From contig JBBSUC010000006.1 in assembly GCA_038235275.1 (NCBI GenBank), positions 1 through 64,000 on the forward strand: a stretch of 64,000 bases of DNA, written 5' to 3'. The stretch is from Persicitalea sp038235275 (lineage in GTDB: Bacteria > Bacteroidota > Bacteroidia > Cytophagales > Spirosomataceae). The notes under the pieces are model-generated. The model had not been told where the DNA came from, made no database searches, and saw nothing but the letters and a program-made list of their open reading frames with translations. The position numbers and the translations under genes were made by a program. How positions within the stretch are numbered: position 1 is the first letter of the stretch; each line of letters opens with the position of its first letter. Shown piece by piece: positions 45,555-54,330 of the stretch.

Positions 45555-47774
45555 ATGAAATTTCAACACTACTTATATCTAATCTGCTACCTCATTTTAG
45601 TTGCCCCGGCCTCTGCGCAGCAGCCCTGGTTTCGGCTGGACACCACGACCACCGTTATCCGCAACGGCCAGAACCTGCGCAACCCCTGGGCGGGCGGGCT
45701 GAACGCCGGGCAATTCTCTACGATGGACCTGAACGGCGACGGCACCGACGACCTGGTGGCCTTTGACCGTACCTCCAACCGCGTGACGACTTTCCTGGGC
45801 GATGCCGCTACCAAAACCTACCGCCACGCCCCGACTTACGAAGCCCGCTTCCCGCCCATGACCGACTGGATGCTGCTGGCTGATTACGACAAAGATGGCC
45901 GCAAAGACCTTTTCACGCACACTTCCCAAGGTATTCAGGTATTTAAACAAACCCCCATCGGTGGCGGCTGGGCCTGGAAACTTTTCAAGCCGCTGCTCAA
46001 CTCGGTCGGTTTTTCGGGGAAAATAAATCTTCTGGTCGTCGCCACCGACATCCCGGCTCTCACCGACCTAGACGACGATGGCGACCTGGACATTGTTACC
46101 TACGAACTTCTGGGCAACTTCCTCGAAATGCACCAGAACATGAGTATGGAGCGCTACGGCGTCCCCGACAGCCTGGAATTCGTGCGTAACGGCCCGTGTT
46201 GGGGAAATTTTGTGAAAGAACATTGCAACGATTTCAAGCTGGGCGTGGACTGCGGCTCAGTCGAAGATTTGGAAAAGAAAAAAAATGCTGGCGGACGCCT
46301 CATGCACGCCGGCAACGCCCTGCTGCTACAAGACCTCAACGGCGATGGTAAAAAAGATCTGCTGACGAGTTTCGTAAGCTGCGACAACGTGGCGCGGCTG
46401 GTCAACACGGGGACGAACCGCGTGGGTAATTTTACCAGTTTCGACGTGAAATTTCCGGCAAAAGACCCCATCGAGTTCACCATTTTTCCGGCCGTTTACA
46501 GCGAGGACGTGGACTTCGATGGCATAAAAGACCTGCTGGCCGCGCCGAATGTCTACGCCAACGAGGGAAACCTGATGGATTTCCAGTCGTCCACCTGGTA
46601 CTACCATAATACCGGGACGAGTAGCAAGCCGATTTTTGAACTGAAACAAAAGAACTTCCTGCAAGACCAAATGATCGACATCGGCGAAGACGCCACCCCG
46701 TCTTTCTTTGACGTAGACGGCGATGGTGACCTCGATATGATTGTAGGAACGGGCGGGACGCGGGGCGACGCGGGCTTTCGTGGTACGCTGCAATTATTCA
46801 AAAATGTCGGTGACGCCAAAACGCCCCGCTACGACTGGACTACCGCCGAATACCTTGGTTTCTCCAATACCCAGCAGCTTACGCGCGTAAAACCGCAGTG
46901 GGCTGATTTCAACGGCGATGGCGTGGCCGATCTTGGCTTTTCGGGCGCATCAGCCAAGGGAATCGAGTATCGTTACGTCCCCAACCGCGCCGCGCGGGGA
47001 CAAGCCGTGAAACTGGACATGAAAGAAGCGGTTCTGCTCATACTGCCGCCCAACGTGCAGAGCGGCGATCATCCGTATTTTTACGATGTCGATGGAGATG
47101 GCGACCTGGATTTAATTGTGGGAACGACGCAGGGAAATATCCGGTATTTCCAAAACACGGGTAACGCCAAACAGTCTGCCTACGACCTTAAAACCGAAAA
47201 TCTGGGCGGCATAAGCGCCAATTTCAAGGGGCGCTTCGTGAGCATCGCCGTGGCCGACCTCGACCTCGACGGTCAGCCCGACCTGCTCACTGCGGACCAA
47301 ACGGGCATGATCCGCGTTTCGCACGGCGGTACCTGGGGCCAATGGAGCCGTCGCGATAGTGTGTTGGTGCAAAATGGCAGCACCGCTTACGCCCCCGACT
47401 TGGGCGCGTACCTCCACGCCGCCATCGCCGACTATAACGGCGACGGTAAACCCGACCTCGCCATCGGTACCCACGGCGGCGGCGTCCGGCTGCTGACCAA
47501 TGTGCTGCCCGTCGTCGTGACCGCCGTCGAACCCGTCTCGCCAAATTTATTTGTTGTCTACCCCAATCCGGCGGAGGACTACGTACAGGTACGCAGCTCT
47601 ACGCCGGGGTTGCTGGACGTGATTTCGTCTAGTGGACGGGTTTTACAAGAAAATTTGCCCTTAACTGAGGAAAGTGAAATCACGCTGAACACTTCGCGCT
47701 GGTCGCCGGGGCTGTACCTGTTCCGGGCGCGGTACGGGGAGCGGCAGGAAGTCAGGAAGATTTTGGTGAAGTAG
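45555..47774 (+). CDS. Secreted FG-GAP/VCBS repeat protein with T9SS sorting tail
   Basis: 739 aa with a signal peptide (YLICYLILVAPASAQQ). The body holds repeated calcium-binding-like motifs DLNGDGTDDL, DLDDDGDLDIV, DVDGDGDLDM and DFNGDGVAD, the FG-GAP/integrin-propeller type. The last ~75 residues (FVVYPNPAEDYVQV ... GLYLFRARYG) form a type A type IX secretion sorting domain, ending in KILVK. It is therefore predicted to be exported by T9SS. Function unknown; adhesion or extracellular binding is possible. Confidence 0.92.
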   Translation: MKFQHYLYLICYLILVAPASAQQPWFRLDTTTTVIRNGQNLRNPWAGGLNAGQFSTMDLNGDGTDDLVAFDRTSNRVTTFLGDAATKTYRHAPTYEARFPPMTDWMLLADYDKDGRKDLFTHTSQGIQVFKQTPIGGGWAWKLFKPLLNSVGFSGKINLLVVATDIPALTDLDDDGDLDIVTYELLGNFLEMHQNMSMERYGVPDSLEFVRNGPCWGNFVKEHCNDFKLGVDCGSVEDLEKKKNAGGRLMHAGNALLLQDLNGDGKKDLLTSFVSCDNVARLVNTGTNRVGNFTSFDVKFPAKDPIEFTIFPAVYSEDVDFDGIKDLLAAPNVYANEGNLMDFQSSTWYYHNTGTSSKPIFELKQKNFLQDQMIDIGEDATPSFFDVDGDGDLDMIVGTGGTRGDAGFRGTLQLFKNVGDAKTPRYDWTTAEYLGFSNTQQLTRVKPQWADFNGDGVADLGFSGASAKGIEYRYVPNRAARGQAVKLDMKEAVLLILPPNVQSGDHPYFYDVDGDGDLDLIVGTTQGNIRYFQNTGNAKQSAYDLKTENLGGISANFKGRFVSIAVADLDLDGQPDLLTADQTGMIRVSHGGTWGQWSRRDSVLVQNGSTAYAPDLGAYLHAAIADYNGDGKPDLAIGTHGGGVRLLTNVLPVVVTAVEPVSPNLFVVYPNPAEDYVQVRSSTPGLLDVISSSGRVLQENLPLTEESEITLNTSRWSPGLYLFRARYGERQEVRKILVK

Positions 47775-47830
47775 CAGCGACCTGAACTTTTGCGGCTCGA
47801 CGGGCTTTTTTACAGAAAAAATGCACCCTT

Positions 47831-48127
47831 ATGCTTTCACAACTTACTAACACGCCCCTCGGTCGGCTGCGGATTATCGCCTTCGCCGAAGGCTGCTCTT
47901 TTCTCTTATTGGGGTTGACGATGATTCTCAAATACCAGTATGGTCTGCCCAAACCCAACTACGTCGTAGGCATGGCACACGGCGTACTTTTCATCACGTA
48001 TGTCGTTTTGGTTTTGCAGGTGGCTTACCTCCATAAATGGAAAATGTTGAAGATTTTTTGGGCTTTTGTGGCTTCGCTGGTTCCATTCGGTACTTTTTAC
48101 GCGGAGAAACATTTGTATAAAGATTAA
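47831..48127 (+). CDS. DUF3817 family membrane protein
   Basis: 98-aa protein with three hydrophobic segments; the family block GRLRIIAFAEGCSFLLLGLTMILKY and VVGMAHGVLFITYV is clear. The function of DUF3817 is unknown. Confidence 0.88.
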   Translation: MLSQLTNTPLGRLRIIAFAEGCSFLLLGLTMILKYQYGLPKPNYVVGMAHGVLFITYVVLVLQVAYLHKWKMLKIFWAFVASLVPFGTFYAEKHLYKD

Positions 48128-48148
48128 AAGGACGGAAGCATTGCCTTA

Positions 48149-48175
48149 CGGCAGGCACACTTTAGCCGCCTGCCG
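48149..48175. repeat. Perfect 8-bp hairpin repeat
   Basis: CGGCAGGC (48149-48156) and GCCTGCCG (48168-48175) form a GC-rich hairpin with an 11-nt loop after the DUF3817 gene. No T-tract follows. Confidence 0.45.
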
Positions 48176-48241
48176 CTGGGGTAAATTCCAACCATTCAGA
48201 CGCTAAATGGGTCAGGGGAAAAATACCAAACACTTCTAATC

Positions 48242-48610
48242 ATGAAAAAGGTTATCTTTATCTCCCTGCTCCTCTTAACCACGTTTTTAGGTTGTCAGAA
48301 ACTTGATTTAGCCGACAACAGTCACGAAATAAAGGTTTTACTCGAAGACGGCCTGGCGTATGACGGCTGTGCTATGCATTTTTATACTTCGCCAGGCTCA
48401 GGGACTTCTGTTTCGTTTGTGCCTACACCCGGTTCCGAAAAGAAGGTTCGGGGATTTCTAACCAAACAAAAAGGAATATCAACTTCCGGTCCGATCTCCG
48501 TCATCCTTAGATATCGGCCTACTGATACAAAAGGAAAATTGGTGTGTGGCTGGGGGGCAGTTCGCGAAGTGGATGCAATCGATGTTTTGAAAATCGAAAG
48601 AGAAAAGTAA
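48242..48610 (+). CDS. Lipoprotein, paralogue 1
   Basis: 122 aa with a lipoprotein signal (LLLLTTFLGC, Cys18). Two mature cysteines lie in LAYDGCAMHF and KLVCGWG, and the C-terminal LRYRPTDTKGKLVCGWGAVREVD matches the next gene (LKYRPTGTQRKITCGFGSMSTVD). The two share both cysteines and a probable disulfide-stabilised fold. Function unknown. Confidence 0.8.
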   Translation: MKKVIFISLLLLTTFLGCQKLDLADNSHEIKVLLEDGLAYDGCAMHFYTSPGSGTSVSFVPTPGSEKKVRGFLTKQKGISTSGPISVILRYRPTDTKGKLVCGWGAVREVDAIDVLKIEREK

Positions 48611-48630
48611 ATTCAACTAATTTATCAACC

Positions 48631-49002
48631 ATGAAAAATCTGCTCTTACTGGCAACCCTATTCATCTGGATAGGCTGCAACAACTCCAACAAAGAAATCG
48701 ACGGTGAGGTCGTCGAAACCCGCGCCCGCATCGTGAACAACCTAGCCGTAGATGGCTGCGAGTGGCATTTTGAAATCACCGACGTGGATTCTTCCAACAT
48801 TAAAACGGTGGTACCCACGCGAGCCACCGAGCCAAAAGTCAAGGCCGCCGTGCCAAAATACGGGACCGAAGATGCTTACTCTTTCATCGATATCAACCTT
48901 AAATACCGCCCGACGGGTACACAGCGCAAAATCACCTGCGGCTTTGGCAGTATGTCAACCGTGGACGAAGTGGAGGTGCTGGAAATAAGCAAAATCCGAT
49001 AA
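48631..49002 (+). CDS. Lipoprotein, paralogue 2
   Basis: 123 aa, start at 48631 (MKNLLLLATLFIWIGC, Cys16 lipobox). It shares LAVDGCEWHF and LKYRPTGTQRKITCGFG with the preceding lipoprotein at identical spacing, so the pair arose by tandem duplication. The 20-nt spacing suggests a common transcript. Confidence 0.8.
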   Translation: MKNLLLLATLFIWIGCNNSNKEIDGEVVETRARIVNNLAVDGCEWHFEITDVDSSNIKTVVPTRATEPKVKAAVPKYGTEDAYSFIDINLKYRPTGTQRKITCGFGSMSTVDEVEVLEISKIR

Positions 49003-49095
49003 ACTTTCCAGAAAAGAACAGAGACTACGCAACTTTTCGGGCAACTAGTGCATCAGTTGAAGGTAATGAATTAATAACCTTCACTATTTTCAGCC

Positions 49096-49869
49096 ATGAA
49101 AAGCAATCGTATTTCCCTCTTCGTAGCCGCCTTCTTTCTCGTGTTTGCCACCCTGGTACAAGCCCAGTCTTCGCTCGACGCCAACGACATTCTGCGAAAA
49201 ATCGACGATAAACGACCGATTGACGTGCGGAATGCCGTGATCCGGGGAACGCTGGATTTTAGCGAGCTTGCCAACCAACATCGCGTTAAGGATTCCAAAA
49301 TGTCCAGCGAAGAATACAAAAGCCGGGTCGAAGTACCGCTTACATTCAGGAATTGCACCTTTAAAGGCGATGTCATTGCCTACAAAACGCTGGACAAAGA
49401 CGGCAGGAGCTTCTTGAATTTGGGCGGCAGCGATCAGATCCTTTATACCGCCGATTTCAAGGAGAAAGTGATTTTTGAAAACTGCACTTTTGAGGGCAAG
49501 ACCGAATTCAAGTACTCGGACTTCGACGAGATCGCCATTTTCAACGGCAATAAATTCCGCTACGAGGCCAATTTCAAGTACGCCAACTTCCGCGAAGACG
49601 CCCGCTTCGAGGGGACCGACTTCGGCGATAATGCCAATTTCAAATACGCCAACTTTCGCGGTGCGGCCCTGTTTACCGACGCCCGCATCGACGACGCCGC
49701 CGACTTTAAGTACGCCGAGTTCAGCGATGGGGCAAAATTCATCAAGACCCGTTTCAGCGGCGAGGCCGATTTCAAATACGCCGACTTCAACCGCGCGGGC
49801 GACTTTTCCAACGCCAATTTCCGCAGTCGCCCCGATTTCAAATACACCAAGGGGCGATATACTATGTAG
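49096..49869 (+). CDS. Exported pentapeptide-like repeat protein
   Basis: 257 aa with a signal peptide (LFVAAFFLVFATLVQAQ). The second half has a ~20-residue period of FKYANF/FKYADF and A(R/K)F units (about 145-250), the pattern of a right-handed quadrilateral beta-helix of the pentapeptide-repeat type. Phe dominates the centre position. It is exported and probably structural or binding; no catalytic motif is seen. Confidence 0.82.
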   Translation: MKSNRISLFVAAFFLVFATLVQAQSSLDANDILRKIDDKRPIDVRNAVIRGTLDFSELANQHRVKDSKMSSEEYKSRVEVPLTFRNCTFKGDVIAYKTLDKDGRSFLNLGGSDQILYTADFKEKVIFENCTFEGKTEFKYSDFDEIAIFNGNKFRYEANFKYANFREDARFEGTDFGDNANFKYANFRGAALFTDARIDDAADFKYAEFSDGAKFIKTRFSGEADFKYADFNRAGDFSNANFRSRPDFKYTKGRYTM

Positions 49870-49893
49870 CCCTTCCACCGCCCGGCGGCCCGG

Positions 49894-49910
49894 TCTGCTT
49901 AGGATGACAG
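49894..49910. repeat. Reverse copy of the GTCATCCTGAGC-type repeat
   Basis: TCTGCTTAGGATGACAG, the reverse complement of CTGTCATCCTAAGCAGA, matches the repeat at 110-140 in type. It lies shortly after the pentapeptide-like gene. Confidence 0.4.
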
Positions 49911-50088
49911 ATTTTATTGACTACTGTCCGAAACCGTACAACTACTGTGCGATTTCGGACATTTTTTTATGACAAATTTCTGTAAATTGTTGATTATCAA
50001 TAATCCATTTTCATGGTATGCTATTTGGCATACTACAAGCAGAGACTCAAATAACCATCACTAATCAGACAGCCAAATTTAAAACCAT

Positions 50089-50116
50089 CCACTCTCCACT
50101 TTCAACTCTCCACTAA
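50089..50116. repeat. Heptad tandem repeat (CCACTCT x4) before the ABC gene
   Basis: CCACTCT CCACTTT CAACTCT CCACTAA are four consecutive 7-nt words ending 4 nt before the start codon of the ATPase gene. Placement matches that of the repeat before metK. Confidence 0.75.
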
Positions 50117-50120
50117 ATAA

Positions 50121-50783
50121 ATGATTCAACTCAAAAATATCGCTAAGTATTACCCCGCCGGATTCGGTAAAACTTACGTTCTGCGCAACATTACCCTGAA
50201 TGTCAAAGAGGGCGAATTCGTATCCATCATGGGACCGTCCGGCTCGGGTAAGTCCACGCTAATGCACATTCTGGGCTTGCTGGAAGAACCTTCCGAAGGC
50301 GAGTACCTCTTCTTGGATGAACCCGTGCAAAACCTCACCGAGAAGAAACGCACCGAACTGCACCGCCACCACATCGGCTTCGTATTCCAGGCTTACCATC
50401 TTATCGACGAACTTACGGTGTACGAAAATATCGAAACGCCGCTGCTGTATAAGGGGACGCCGTCGGCGGAGCGAAAAAGCCGCGTGGCCGAACTGCTCGA
50501 CCGCTTCAACATGGTAGCCAAGAAGGATTTATTCCCCAGCCAGTTATCGGGCGGACAGCAACAGTTGGTCGGCGTGGCGCGGTCCATTGTCCACGAGCCG
50601 AAGGTCATTTTTGCCGACGAACCCACCGGCAACCTCCACTCCGAGCAGGCCGAGGACATCATGGAGCTTTTCCAGAAACTCAACAAGGAAGACAAAGTCA
50701 CGATTATCCAGGTCACGCACTCGGAGAAAAACGCTGAGTACGGCAACCGGGTAGTCAGGTTAAAGGATGGGTGGATGGCTTAG
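50121..50783 (+). CDS. ABC transporter ATP-binding protein (MacB/LolD-like)
   Basis: 220-aa ATPase. Walker A is GPSGSGKSTL (about 36-45), Walker B is VIFADEPTGN, with a His switch in QVTHSEK. The signature is LSGGQQQLVGVARSI, where canonical members read QQQRVAIARA; the Arg-to-Leu and Ala-to-Gly changes are unusual. No permease gene is next to it; a TolC-type channel gene follows within the same strand, so it may serve a permease elsewhere. Confidence 0.9.
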   Translation: MIQLKNIAKYYPAGFGKTYVLRNITLNVKEGEFVSIMGPSGSGKSTLMHILGLLEEPSEGEYLFLDEPVQNLTEKKRTELHRHHIGFVFQAYHLIDELTVYENIETPLLYKGTPSAERKSRVAELLDRFNMVAKKDLFPSQLSGGQQQLVGVARSIVHEPKVIFADEPTGNLHSEQAEDIMELFQKLNKEDKVTIIQVTHSEKNAEYGNRVVRLKDGWMA

Positions 50784-50787
50784 TTTA

Positions 50788-50849
50788 GTGATGAATTATG
50801 AGTGATGTATTATGTATTTTTATTTTTTGCCGACAGCCGACAGCCAAAA
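50788..50849. repeat. Two heptad repeats between ABC and TolC-like genes
   Basis: GTGATGA ATTATGA GTGATGT ATTATGT (50788-50815) shows 7-nt words with a 14-nt super-period; GCCGACA GCCGACA GCCAAAA (50829-50849) follows. Both lie before the TolC-like gene, the second about 40 nt from its start. Confidence 0.7.
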
Positions 50850-50888
50850 CTCAATCTAGCCATGATTTTTATTGAATACTTTTTTCAA

Positions 50889-52217
50889 ATGCTGAAACGT
50901 CCTTTGCAGCGGTGGTTGCTGGCGGGCTTGTGCCTTTTTGCGGGGTCGGCTTCGGCGCAGCAACTGCTTAGTTTGCAAGAATGCGCGGAGCTTTTGACCA
51001 AGAACAATTTGACATTTCGGGACGGACAGTTGCAGGCCGAGGCGGCGCAGGCGCAGTGGCGGCAGGCCAAGTCGCAGCAGTTGCCGCAGCTTGGCGTGAA
51101 CGTGAGCCAAAGCGTGAACCTGGGTCGCAGCATCGACCGCTTTACCAATGCGTACATCGACCAACTGTACAATTCCAGCTACGTGGGAGCGGGAGTGGAT
51201 ATGCCTATTTTTCAGGGATTTCGGGTGCAAAACGAGATTCGACAGAACAAACTGTTGAAAGAATCCACCCTGGAAACCAGCGTGGCCGTGCGCGACGCCC
51301 AACTGCTGCTGATGGTGCGGGCCTACGTGCAGGTGCTGGCTACCAAAGCCCTGCACGAGTCGGCGCAGCAGCAGGTCGCCACCTCCGAGGAGCAGGTGGA
51401 CCGCGTAGAAAAGCAGGTGAAGGCGGGCGTCGTGGGGGCCAATGGTCTGTACGAAATCCGGGCGCAACTCAGCAACGACAAGTTCGACGAAGTGACGTTT
51501 CTGAATAATTACCGCATGGCCCGGCTGGCGCTTTTTCAACTCCTCAACCTGCCGCCCGACCCCGACACGGAGTTTCGACCCCTGAGCGTGGGTGCGGACG
51601 AACCCACCCCGCTTTCCGCCGCCGATCTTTTTGAGGAAACGCAGCAAAACTTTCCCTTTATCCGCGCCGCTGAGTTGCGGCGGCAAAGTTTCGGCTTTTT
51701 GGTGAAGTCTATCAAGGGACGGAATTTCCCCTCGCTAAGCGCTTCTACCAACTTTGGGGCTTTTTACGCCTCCACCAATAAAACGCTGGACTACTTCAAG
51801 CAACTCAACGCCACCCGCAACGGCTCGCTGGGCCTGAATCTGTATATCCCGATCATGGGCCGCTGGCAAACGCGGCCGCGCGTGGAGTTTGCTCAGGTGC
51901 AGGAGCGCATCGCCCGTAACCAACTGGATCAAAACAAGCTGCAACTCCGGCAGGGCATCGAGCAGGCGCTGCTGGACGTAACCGCCTCGCAAGACCGCTA
52001 CCAGGCTGCCCGCGACCAAGCCGACGCCCTGGAAGCCAGTTACGCCACGGTGGAAAGCCGCCTGAATGCCGGCACCGCCACGATCTTCGAGTACTCCCTC
52101 TCCAAGGCCAATCTCGCCCGCGCCCAGGCCAACGCCATCCGCGCCACCTACGAGTCGATCATGAACCGCAAAATCCTGCAATACTATCGGCAGGGGAGTT
52201 GGGAAGGCGTATTCTAG
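50889..52217 (+). CDS. TolC-like outer-membrane channel (second copy)
   Basis: About 442 aa from the start at 50889 (MLKRPLQRWLLAGLCLFAGSASAQQ), which gives a normal signal peptide; a start at 50862 is possible. The OEP/TolC repeats are visible in ANGLYEIRAQLSNDKF and LNAGTATIFEYSLSKANLARAQ. It likely pairs with the ABC ATPase upstream (and an unseen permease/adaptor) in a MacAB-TolC-like exporter. Confidence 0.9.
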   Translation: MLKRPLQRWLLAGLCLFAGSASAQQLLSLQECAELLTKNNLTFRDGQLQAEAAQAQWRQAKSQQLPQLGVNVSQSVNLGRSIDRFTNAYIDQLYNSSYVGAGVDMPIFQGFRVQNEIRQNKLLKESTLETSVAVRDAQLLLMVRAYVQVLATKALHESAQQQVATSEEQVDRVEKQVKAGVVGANGLYEIRAQLSNDKFDEVTFLNNYRMARLALFQLLNLPPDPDTEFRPLSVGADEPTPLSAADLFEETQQNFPFIRAAELRRQSFGFLVKSIKGRNFPSLSASTNFGAFYASTNKTLDYFKQLNATRNGSLGLNLYIPIMGRWQTRPRVEFAQVQERIARNQLDQNKLQLRQGIEQALLDVTASQDRYQAARDQADALEASYATVESRLNAGTATIFEYSLSKANLARAQANAIRATYESIMNRKILQYYRQGSWEGVF

Positions 52218-52223
52218 CTAAAA

Positions 52224-52550
52224 TCAGGACTCATCGAAGATGACCGCCGTTCCATTCGCACTCACCATGAGCATGGAGCCGTTGGGGCCGATGGCTTCGT
52301 AGTCGAGGTCCACGCCGACGACGGCGTTGGCCCCGAGGCGCTCGGCTTGCTCGGACATTTCGCGCAGGGCGATGCTCTTGGCTTCGCGCAGGCCCTGTTC
52401 GTAGGCCCCGGCCCGGCCGCCGACCACGTCGCGGATGTTGGCGAAGAAGTCTTTAACGATGTTGGCCCCGATGATTGCCTCGCCGTTGACGATGCCGATG
52501 TACTTGGTAATGTGCTTGCCTTCGATACTTGAAGTAGTAATGATGAGCAT
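52224..52550 (-). CDS. YbjQ-like heavy-metal-binding family protein (UPF0145)
   Basis: 108-aa cytosolic protein from the start at 52550 (MLIITTSSIEGKHITKYIG). Family blocks GEAIIGANIVKDFFANIRDVVGGRAGAYE and GANAVVGVDLDYE are clear. Members form pentameric assemblies of unknown function. The longer upstream open frame adds non-conserved residues. Confidence 0.9.
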   Translation of the reverse strand: MLIITTSSIEGKHITKYIGIVNGEAIIGANIVKDFFANIRDVVGGRAGAYEQGLREAKSIALREMSEQAERLGANAVVGVDLDYEAIGPNGSMLMVSANGTAVIFDES

Positions 52551-52692
52551 GGGAATGGTTTTTTGGTTAATTTTGGGTAAAATACGAAGAGTTGAAAAAC
52601 CAGCATTCATTCAGTAGATGAGCGGACGCGGAACTCTTTGGGAGGGGAAATTCTCCTGATGACCTATTCTTGACAAAACCACTATCCCGACT

Positions 52693-53463
52693 GTGCAATC
52701 AATAAGAGTAATTCTAGCCTTGCTGTTTTTTGTTTCCGCCGCCCAGGCCCAAAAGGCGGTAGTGAAACCCGCGAAAGCCCTGAATGTTGACGAAATCCTG
52801 GACAAATACTACGAGGCCAGCGGGGGGCGGAGCCGCTGGGATTCACTGCAAAGCATCCGCATGAACGGTACCGTGACGGTGCAGGGCATGGAAATTCCGG
52901 TCACGATTGTCCAAACTAAAGAAGGCCAACAAAAGGTCAGCATCAAGTTTCAGGGGCAGGAAACCACCCAGATGGCTTTTGACGGGAAAGAGGGCTGGAG
53001 TACGAATTTTATGACCCAGCGGCCCGAAAAAATGAACGCCGAAGCCAATGCCAACACCAGGCAGCAAGTGACTGATTTTCCCGATGCCTTCCTGTATTAT
53101 AAGGACAGAGGCTACACCGCCACGCTGGAAGACAAGGAAGATATCGAAGGCCGGGAAGCGTTCAAAGTCAAGTTGACCAAGAACCGCGTGAAAGTGGACG
53201 GGCAACCAATGGAAAATGTCGTGTACTACTTCTTCGATCCCGAAAGCTTTCTACCCGTGGCCCTGCGCAATACTTCTTTGAGCGGCCAAACCAAGGGAGC
53301 CTCGGTGGAAACGCTGCTGGACGACTATCGCGAAGTCAATGGTCTGCTTTTTCCCTTTACCAGCACGATTAGCTACAATGGAATGCCGGGCGAGACTATT
53401 AAATTGGAGAATATCCAGACCAATGTGGTTGTGGAGCCGGAGATCTTTGCTTTTCCCAAGTAA
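52693..53463 (+). CDS. Exported lipoprotein-localisation-like beta protein
   Basis: 256 aa, start GTG (MQSIRVILALLFFVSAAQAQ gives a signal peptide). The mature part has a repeated beta-strand pattern with YYEASGGRSRWDSLQSIRMNGTV and DTVYYFFDP-like segments, resembling the LolA/LppX superfamily used for lipid or lipoprotein handling in the periplasm. Exact role unknown. Confidence 0.8.
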   Translation: MQSIRVILALLFFVSAAQAQKAVVKPAKALNVDEILDKYYEASGGRSRWDSLQSIRMNGTVTVQGMEIPVTIVQTKEGQQKVSIKFQGQETTQMAFDGKEGWSTNFMTQRPEKMNAEANANTRQQVTDFPDAFLYYKDRGYTATLEDKEDIEGREAFKVKLTKNRVKVDGQPMENVVYYFFDPESFLPVALRNTSLSGQTKGASVETLLDDYREVNGLLFPFTSTISYNGMPGETIKLENIQTNVVVEPEIFAFPK

Positions 53464-53479
53464 ACCCGGCTTTCTTTCC

Positions 53480-53487
53480 TACTTTTG
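53480..53487 (+). promoter_or_regulatory. -7 promoter box (TACTTTTG)
   Basis: An exact TAnnTTTG match 33 nt upstream of the transglutaminase-like gene. Confidence 0.5.
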
Positions 53488-53520
53488 GCCGCTTTTTAGT
53501 AAAACTATAACCGACTTCCT

Positions 53521-54330
53521 ATGAAAATGCGCGGAAAATGCGTCTTCAATTATCAAGTAAATAACCCAACGCCCGTTTCGATGATGCTGCGCCCCCGCCG
53601 CCAGGGCGGCCAGGCGATTTATAAAGAGAACTTTGATATAAATCCATCGGTGCATTTCAGCGAGTTCATCGATAGCTACGGCAACTCCTGCCAGCGGGCC
53701 ACGCTGCCCGCCGGACAGGTGACGATCACCGCCGAGGTGGAAGCGGATGTGGTCGAAACGGCAGCGTTGCCCAATCCTTTGCCCGGCTTTGTCAACATCG
53801 AGGAATTGCCCGACGACATCATGCTCTACATCCTGCCCAGTCGCTACTGCCAGTCCGACTTGCCGCAGATTTACAACCTGGCGTCGCAAATCGTGGGCAA
53901 CGCCACGCCTGGCTACAACCAGGTGGAGGCCATCCGTACCTGGGTGCATCAAAACGTTCACTACCAGTACGGCGTGACCAACTCCACGACCACGGCCCTC
54001 GATTTGGTGAACAATCGTACGGGCGTCTGCCGCGATTTCACGCACCTGGTCATCGCGCTTTGCCGCAGCCTGAATATTCCGGCCCGCATGACGGTCGGCT
54101 ACATTGACAAGCTGGAAGTAATGGATTTGCACGCCTGGGTCGAAGCCTACCTCGGCAATCAATGGTATACCTTCGACTCGGTGCAAGAAAATACCCACGG
54201 CTACCGCATCGAAATCGGCCACGGCCGCGACGCCGCCGACGTGGCGATGGTCACGCAGTTTGGCAACATGCAGTTACAGAACATGAACGTGGAGACGCAG
54301 CTACTGGAAGAAGAGAAACCTACTTCTTAA
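53521..54330 (+). CDS. Transglutaminase-like cysteine protease family protein
   Basis: 269 aa without a signal peptide. The catalytic triad is visible: Cys in NRTGVCRDFTHLV (about 164), His in LHAWVEAY (about 203) and Asp in TFDSVQEN (about 219). An N-terminal beta segment (NYQVNNPTPVSMML) fits the transglutaminase N domain. Its 3' end overlaps the convergent TSP3 gene by 11 nt. Possible roles are protein crosslinking or peptide-bond chemistry. Confidence 0.88.
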   Translation: MKMRGKCVFNYQVNNPTPVSMMLRPRRQGGQAIYKENFDINPSVHFSEFIDSYGNSCQRATLPAGQVTITAEVEADVVETAALPNPLPGFVNIEELPDDIMLYILPSRYCQSDLPQIYNLASQIVGNATPGYNQVEAIRTWVHQNVHYQYGVTNSTTTALDLVNNRTGVCRDFTHLVIALCRSLNIPARMTVGYIDKLEVMDLHAWVEAYLGNQWYTFDSVQENTHGYRIEIGHGRDAADVAMVTQFGNMQLQNMNVETQLLEEEKPTS

